NCBI GenBank assembly: GCA_003161195.1
Contig: PMOV01000068.1
Coordinates: forward strand, 1,215-25,375
Reading direction: 5' to 3'
DNA: 24,161 nucleotides
Source: Acidobacteriota bacterium
Lineage (GTDB): Bacteria; Acidobacteriota; Terriglobia; Acidiferrales; UBA7541
Shown here piece by piece: positions 22,654 to 24,161 of this stretch (position 1 is the stretch's first letter; the number at the start of each line of letters is the position of its first letter). The notes under the pieces are model-generated. The model was not told the DNA's origin, did no database searches, and was given only the letters and a program-made list of their open reading frames with translations. A program made the translations under genes and the position numbers.

Positions 22654-22755
22654 CGTGTGACACGCAATCTTTCCGGCCGTTAGTCCAGGAAGTAGTGGTG
22701 TCGTGCGGGCGAGGTTACTCGTCCGTCGCCCGCGTGTCAACTCCGAACCACTCCT
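22653..22755 (-). ncRNA. Candidate structured RNA or leader with mutually exclusive stems before the minus-strand terminator
   Basis: GCGGGCGA/TCGCCCGC (22705-22712, 22726-22733) is a perfect 8-bp hairpin, enclosed by AGTAGTGGT/ACCACTCCT (22691-22699, 22747-22755; one mismatch). GACACGC (22659-22665) can instead pair perfectly with GCGTGTC (22732-22738), which is incompatible with the outer stem. The 22653-22665 palindrome touches the terminator stem. I do not recognise any known RNA family. The minus strand is favoured only by the terminator; the same stems could fold in a plus-strand leader. Confidence 0.35.
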
Positions 22756-22806
22756 ACCTCATCCGGCATGGCTGACTCGTTCGTCCCGAAAGGCAGGATA
22801 CTTCCT

Positions 22807-23139
22807 ATGAAAATTCTCTCTGGTTTGCGTGTTTTTGCAGTGCTCGCGGCGGTTGCTCTCGCCGTACCGGTGTTCGCGAAACCCACCGTCACCACCGTCA
22901 CCATCGCCCAATCCGCCAAGTTCGGCAAAGCCGATCTGAAAGCCGGCGAATACCGCCTGATGATTGACGGCAACAAGGCCACCATCGAAAAGGGCAAGAA
23001 CATCGTGGCCGAATCCGAAGGCCGCTGGGAAGATCGCGACAGCAAGTCCGCCAACGACTCCATCCTCATCGGTGAAGATGGCCGCGTAAAAGAAGTGCGT
23101 TTCTCCGGCAAGACCAAAGTGTTTGTGGTTAGCGAGTAA
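22807..23139 (+). CDS. Small secreted beta-rich protein, function unknown
   Basis: 110-aa protein with a clear signal peptide (MKILSGLRVFAVLAAVALAVPVF, cleavage probably after AVPVFA near residue 24). The mature part begins KPTVTTVTIAQSAKFGKADLKAGEY and continues with alternating strands (YRLMIDGNKATIEKGKNIVAESEGRW). Proteins of this shape, with a xLKAGEYxxxxxGxxxxIxxG repeat pattern, are common in acidobacteria; no reaction is known and a periplasmic or surface role is inferred. ATG with AGGA 8 nt upstream. It is flanked by a long structured 5' region and an intrinsic terminator 150 bp after its stop, so it is a single-gene unit. Confidence 0.8.
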   Translation: MKILSGLRVFAVLAAVALAVPVFAKPTVTTVTIAQSAKFGKADLKAGEYRLMIDGNKATIEKGKNIVAESEGRWEDRDSKSANDSILIGEDGRVKEVRFSGKTKVFVVSE

Positions 23140-23462
23140 TCGCCGCATGTCGGCGCCCGCCTTTGACGACACGAGTGGGAAGTGGCCCGCCATGGCCGCT
23201 TCCCTGCTCGTAAGGCTCTCCACCGGCCTCCTGCAATGGCAAAATCCCGGCGAAGCGGCCGCGCACTTGCTGCAGGCCCTGGGAGCGCCAATCTCCCAAT
23301 TGGCGGGTTTTTTCGTAACGCGCCAACGAGCAGAAGTCTCCGCTCGCCCACAGTCTGAGCTCGAAACTCGTCAGTATGCCGGTGACCGTTCCTTCAGATC
23401 GTCAGTGTGGACGTCCAGGTTTTGGTCTTAGGCTCCGTTTACCCGCATAACGGAGAGTTCCT
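23140..23462. other. Convergent intergenic region between the small secreted protein and queA
   Basis: 323 bp. It contains the plus-strand terminator at 23286-23313 and a hairpin just downstream of queA (CTCCGTT/AACGGAG, 23433-23455) that has no T-tract on either strand. Open frames on both strands here overlap the terminator and show no family features; I see no gene. Confidence 0.55.
23286..23313 (+). terminator. Intrinsic terminator of the small secreted protein gene
   Basis: CGCCAAT (23286-23292) and ATTGGCG (23299-23305) form a perfect 7-bp stem with a 6-nt loop, followed by GG and six T (23308-23313). It faces plus-strand transcription and lies about 150 nt after the stop of the small secreted protein gene. 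Confidence 0.8.
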
Positions 23463-24161
23463 CTAGCGCACCAGCATACAGTCTCCATAACTGTAGAAGC
23501 GATACCCGCTTTTCACGGCATGCGCATACGCGCGTAGAATGTTTTCGCGTCCGGCGATAGCGCTCACCAGCGCCAACAGCGTCGAGCGCGGCAAATGAAA
23601 ATTCGTCAGCAGCGCATCCACCACGCGAAACGTGAATCCTGGATAGATAAACAACTCGGCTTCGCCAGGACCGCCCTCCAATAATTCACCTTGCCTCTGT
23701 GCATCGCCTGGAACGCAGCGCAAAGCCGCTGCTTCCAGCGCGCGCACCACCGTAGTGCCCACCGCCAAAATTGGCCGTTTCATCGCGCGCGCCACCCGGA
23801 TGCGTTCCGCCGTCTCCGCAGGAATGTCATAGCTCTCCGCGTGCATCGTGTGTTCTTCCAGCGTGGCGGAGCGAATTGGCTGAAACGTTCCTAACCCAAC
23901 ATTCAGCGTCAGCTCGCACGTTTCAATTCCGCGCTCTCGAATTCCCTGAAGAATGGCCTCCGAAAAATGCAATCCCGCCGTCGGCGCCGCTACCGCTCCC
24001 GGACGCTTCGCAAACACCGTTTGATAGCGTTCTCGATCAGCTAGCTCATCCTCGCGGTCGATGTATGGAGGCAGCGGCATGTGTCCGAGGCGCTCGAAAT
24101 GCTGCGCCACGGGAAGGCCATCCTTGGATTCAAACGCCATCACGCGACGCCCGTACTCGCC
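23463..24161 (-). CDS. queA: S-adenosylmethionine:tRNA ribosyltransferase-isomerase, 3' part only
   Basis: QueA transfers and rearranges the ribose of SAM onto 7-aminomethyl-deazaguanine in tRNA, the step that forms epoxyqueuosine. Visible signatures: GHMPLPPYIDR, YQTVFAKRPGAVAAPTAGLHF, LNVGLGTFQPIR, HTMHAESYDIP, ILAVGTTVVRALEAA, IYPGF..VVDALLTNFHLPRSTLLALVSA and the C-terminal YRFYSYGDCMLV. The frame is open through the right edge of the window (the codons before 24143 read GEYGRRV), so about the first 100-110 residues lie outside. The C-terminus ends at MLVR, a little short of E. coli QueA, which is normal in the family. It converges on the small secreted protein gene. Confidence 0.96.
   Translation of the reverse strand, partial: GEYGRRVMAFESKDGLPVAQHFERLGHMPLPPYIDREDELADRERYQTVFAKRPGAVAAPTAGLHFSEAILQGIRERGIETCELTLNVGLGTFQPIRSATLEEHTMHAESYDIPAETAERIRVARAMKRPILAVGTTVVRALEAAALRCVPGDAQRQGELLEGGPGEAELFIYPGFTFRVVDALLTNFHLPRSTLLALVSAIAGRENILRAYAHAVKSGYRFYSYGDCMLVR

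Larger units (their letters stand above)
22312..22806. other. Structured non-coding region between the metallophosphoesterase and small secreted protein genes
   Basis: 495 bp without a convincing gene. It holds inverted repeats at 22461-22480 (AAGGCA/TGCCTT) and 22501-22519 (AGTGCCC/GGGCACT), four copies of an AGTGYCC motif, a candidate promoter near 22582, and a strong minus-strand terminator with alternative stems at 22626-22755. Short open frames here have no family features. Confidence 0.6.

Noticed and set aside
22705..22733. Resemblance of GGACGAGTAACC on the minus strand to a 16S rRNA helix
   Set aside because: Only a short similarity; there are no further rRNA sequences nearby, so it is coincidence.
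23123..23431. Plus-strand open frame after the small secreted protein, and its minus-strand counterpart
   Set aside because: Both cross the intrinsic terminator at 23286-23313 and show no domain or signal; they are probably chance frames in GC-rich DNA.
23433..23455. Terminator for queA
   Set aside because: CTCCGTT/AACGGAG is a perfect stem but neither side has a T-tract, so it is only a 3' hairpin.

Overview
The window looks like ordinary chromosome from a GC-rich Gram-negative bacterium, most likely an acidobacterium (class Terriglobia or a relative). LpxC implies lipid A and an outer membrane. The small secreted beta-rich protein at 22807, the HNH protein carrying VLNATYEPINV, and hairpin-rich intergenic repeats fit Acidobacteriota. 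This placement is from pattern recognition, not a database search. I see no rRNA, tRNA, CRISPR array, insertion sequence or phage gene.

Layout. 56-4294: a Ste24-type M48 membrane protease, a CGNR zinc-finger regulator (minus) with a palindrome just before its start, a DUF1223 thioredoxin-like protein and a CPBP membrane protease. 4327-6768 (minus): an S41/PDZ protein followed after 3 bp by a divergent polysaccharide deacetylase lipoprotein, the same order as ctpA-yibQ in proteobacteria. 7152-16516 (plus): lpxC, glmU, purQ, purL, purF, lepB, purM. 16821-18805 (plus): a DksA/TraR-type zinc-finger protein behind a near-consensus promoter, a ComF-type phosphoribosyltransferase and an HNH nuclease, closed by an intrinsic terminator. 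18958-22311 (minus): a STAS anti-anti-sigma factor, an unassigned protein with a RecB-like nuclease signature, a membrane-anchored FxLYD/DUF2393-like protein and a metallophosphoesterase. 22312-22806 is a structured non-coding stretch. A small secreted protein (plus) and the 3' part of queA (minus, cut by the window edge) end the window.

How the genes work together. GlmU makes UDP-GlcNAc and LpxC commits it to lipid A. PurF, PurQ/PurL and PurM are steps 1, 4 and 5 of de novo purine synthesis; the PurS subunit usually needed by this PurL/PurQ type is not here. LepB lies between purF and purM. M48, CPBP, S41, the deacetylase and LepB make the window rich in envelope proteolysis and envelope-remodelling functions.

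Most worth a second look: the S41 protein lacks both catalytic residues; a minus-strand terminator with mutually exclusive stems at 22626-22755 suggests an unannotated RNA or attenuator; two clusters of one degenerate hairpin repeat lie 8 kb apart in opposite orientation; a perfect palindrome abuts the CGNR start codon; and codon usage changes sharply across the lpxC-purM block.
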